From: a virus
Virus record (IMG/VR): IMGVR_UViG_3300020021_000052
Span: 1 to 21,494 of that record
Reading direction: 5' to 3' (one strand)
DNA length: 21,494 nt
Below, one piece after another: positions 20,667 through 21,494 of the stretch. Both the position numbers and the translations under genes were made by a program. Within the stretch, counting starts at the first letter, position 1. Every line of letters begins with the position of its first letter. The notes under the pieces are model-generated. The model worked only from the letters and a program-made list of their open reading frames with translations, did not search any database and was not told the DNA's origin.

Positions 20667-21085
20667 TGTCTAAGCTCTATATAGCAGGTCCCATGACAGG
20701 GTACCCACAGTTTAACTTCCCTGCATTCTATGAAGCAGCCAAGACGCTGCGAGCGCAAGGTATTGAAATCATTTCCCCCGCGGAAGAGGACGAGAAGTAT
20801 GGAGTTGCCCAAGTCGCAATCACTAGCATTGACGGAAAACTCGACGCTAATGGAAAAGTTGCTGGAAATACGTGGGGAGATATGCTCGCAAGAGACGTTA
20901 AGATTGTGGCTGACCTGGTTGACGGAGTTGCAGTGCTCAAGAACTGGGAAAGAAGTAAGGGAGCAAAACTGGAAGTTACTACAGCTTTACTTGCAGGGAA
21001 AGCTATCTTTGCGTACCATGAAGGAGCTGGACTTACCGAACTGAGTAGGGATTGGGTGAAGGAAGTCCTTCATGCTAACCTATAA
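20666..21085 (+). CDS. DUF4406 protein, nucleoside deoxyribosyltransferase-like, 139 aa
   Basis: LYIAGPMTGYPQFNFPAFYE opens a Rossmann-like fold of the DUF4406 family, related to nucleoside 2-deoxyribosyltransferases. Further marks are W-G-D-M-L-A-R-D near 71-78, VDGVAVLKNWERSKGAKLEV near 86-105 and the C-terminal AIFAYHE. Phage members probably act on nucleotides or deoxyribose derivatives, but activity is not established. TAATG start. Confidence 0.88.
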   Translation: MSKLYIAGPMTGYPQFNFPAFYEAAKTLRAQGIEIISPAEEDEKYGVAQVAITSIDGKLDANGKVAGNTWGDMLARDVKIVADLVDGVAVLKNWERSKGAKLEVTTALLAGKAIFAYHEGAGLTELSRDWVKEVLHANL

Positions 21086-21090
21086 GACTG

Positions 21091-21494
21091 ATGGCTGCTA
21101 AACGTACTACTAGCAAACCATCTAAGCCGTACTACGGGCATAGAACAGGAACTAAGAGGAGCGATAGACATTGGACAGATCCAGAAGGTGGAACATGGGA
21201 TTCTCGCTATGAGTATCTCGTCTGGCGGGCATACAGGACCGCAGACGCGACCATACGTCGTACCACGAAAAGTGATACAATGGCCTTTGTGCTTCCAATT
21301 AAACGGGGTAAATGCGGAGCTTGTGGCTCAGATCAAGTTGGTCAACTCAGGACGTATACCCCGGATTTTCATGTTACTACCCATAATAGTAAACATGAAA
21401 CCGAGCTTTATTATATCGAAGCTAAGGGCTACTTACGACCTAAAGAACGTTCGCTTCTCCGCGCTTTCTACAAAACGAACCCGGATGCTCCTGT
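21091..21494 (+). CDS. Endonuclease I (T7 gp3-like junction resolvase), cut by window end
   Basis: Resolves branched DNA such as Holliday junctions. The visible 134 residues contain a PD-(D/E)XK site: Glu in YEYLVWR, TPDFHV, and ELYYIEAKGYLRPKER with E-x-K, followed by LLRAFYKTNPDAP as in T7 endonuclease I. An extra C-x-x-C (CGACG) before TPDF is not found in T7 itself. The N-terminal 30 residues are basic and probably flexible. No good Shine-Dalgarno; it starts five bases after DUF4406. The end is missing. Confidence 0.88.
   Translation, partial: MAAKRTTSKPSKPYYGHRTGTKRSDRHWTDPEGGTWDSRYEYLVWRAYRTADATIRRTTKSDTMAFVLPIKRGKCGACGSDQVGQLRTYTPDFHVTTHNSKHETELYYIEAKGYLRPKERSLLRAFYKTNPDAP

Overview
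This window is part of a tailed double-stranded DNA bacteriophage (or prophage) genome. The evidence is a large terminase on one strand and a T7-like replication and recombination set on the other: zinc-finger/Toprim primase, RecA-type helicase, family A DNA polymerase, single-strand binding protein, 5'-3' exonuclease and endonuclease I. Genes are short and packed, often sharing TAATG or ATGA stop/start overlaps. The host cannot be named from the sequence. Two consensus DnaA boxes and a consensus sigma-54 promoter suggest a bacterial host, perhaps proteobacterial. Both window ends cut through genes (terminase at the left, endonuclease I at the right).

Layout. 1-4681 is a leftward block of packaging and virion-type genes. 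It starts with small unrecognised proteins, passes a 276-residue tail-fibre-like protein and a DUF5681-type protein (candidate small terminase), and ends in the large terminase. 4682-6055 is a 1.4 kb gene-free, mostly AT-rich control region. It holds an array of stem-loops (4724-5100), divergent promoter candidates, a repeated element ATTACAAA-N3-TTAA, and a likely replication origin with two DnaA boxes. 6056-11126 is the first rightward block: an amidoligase and a class II glutamine amidotransferase side by side, then very small genes including three single-span membrane peptides, and a protein resembling sigma-70 region 2. 11127-11435 is a second gene-free stretch with stem-loops. 11436-21494 is the replication block, interspersed with small accessory genes (metallophosphoesterase, Tat-signal protein, DnaJ-type zinc protein, DUF4406 protein).

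How it may work together. Host DnaA or the phage primase would open the origin near 5.7 kb. The polymerase, helicase, primase and SSB copy the genome, the exonuclease and endonuclease I process and recombine it, and the terminase packages it. The amidoligase plus glutamine amidotransferase pair probably takes ammonia or amine groups from glutamine and forms an amide bond on an unknown peptide or metabolite. The repeated ATTACAAA-N3-TTAA element sits beside promoters on both strands and near the sigma-54-type site, so it is the best candidate in this window for a shared phage control signal. Functions were assigned by reading motifs; no database search was run.
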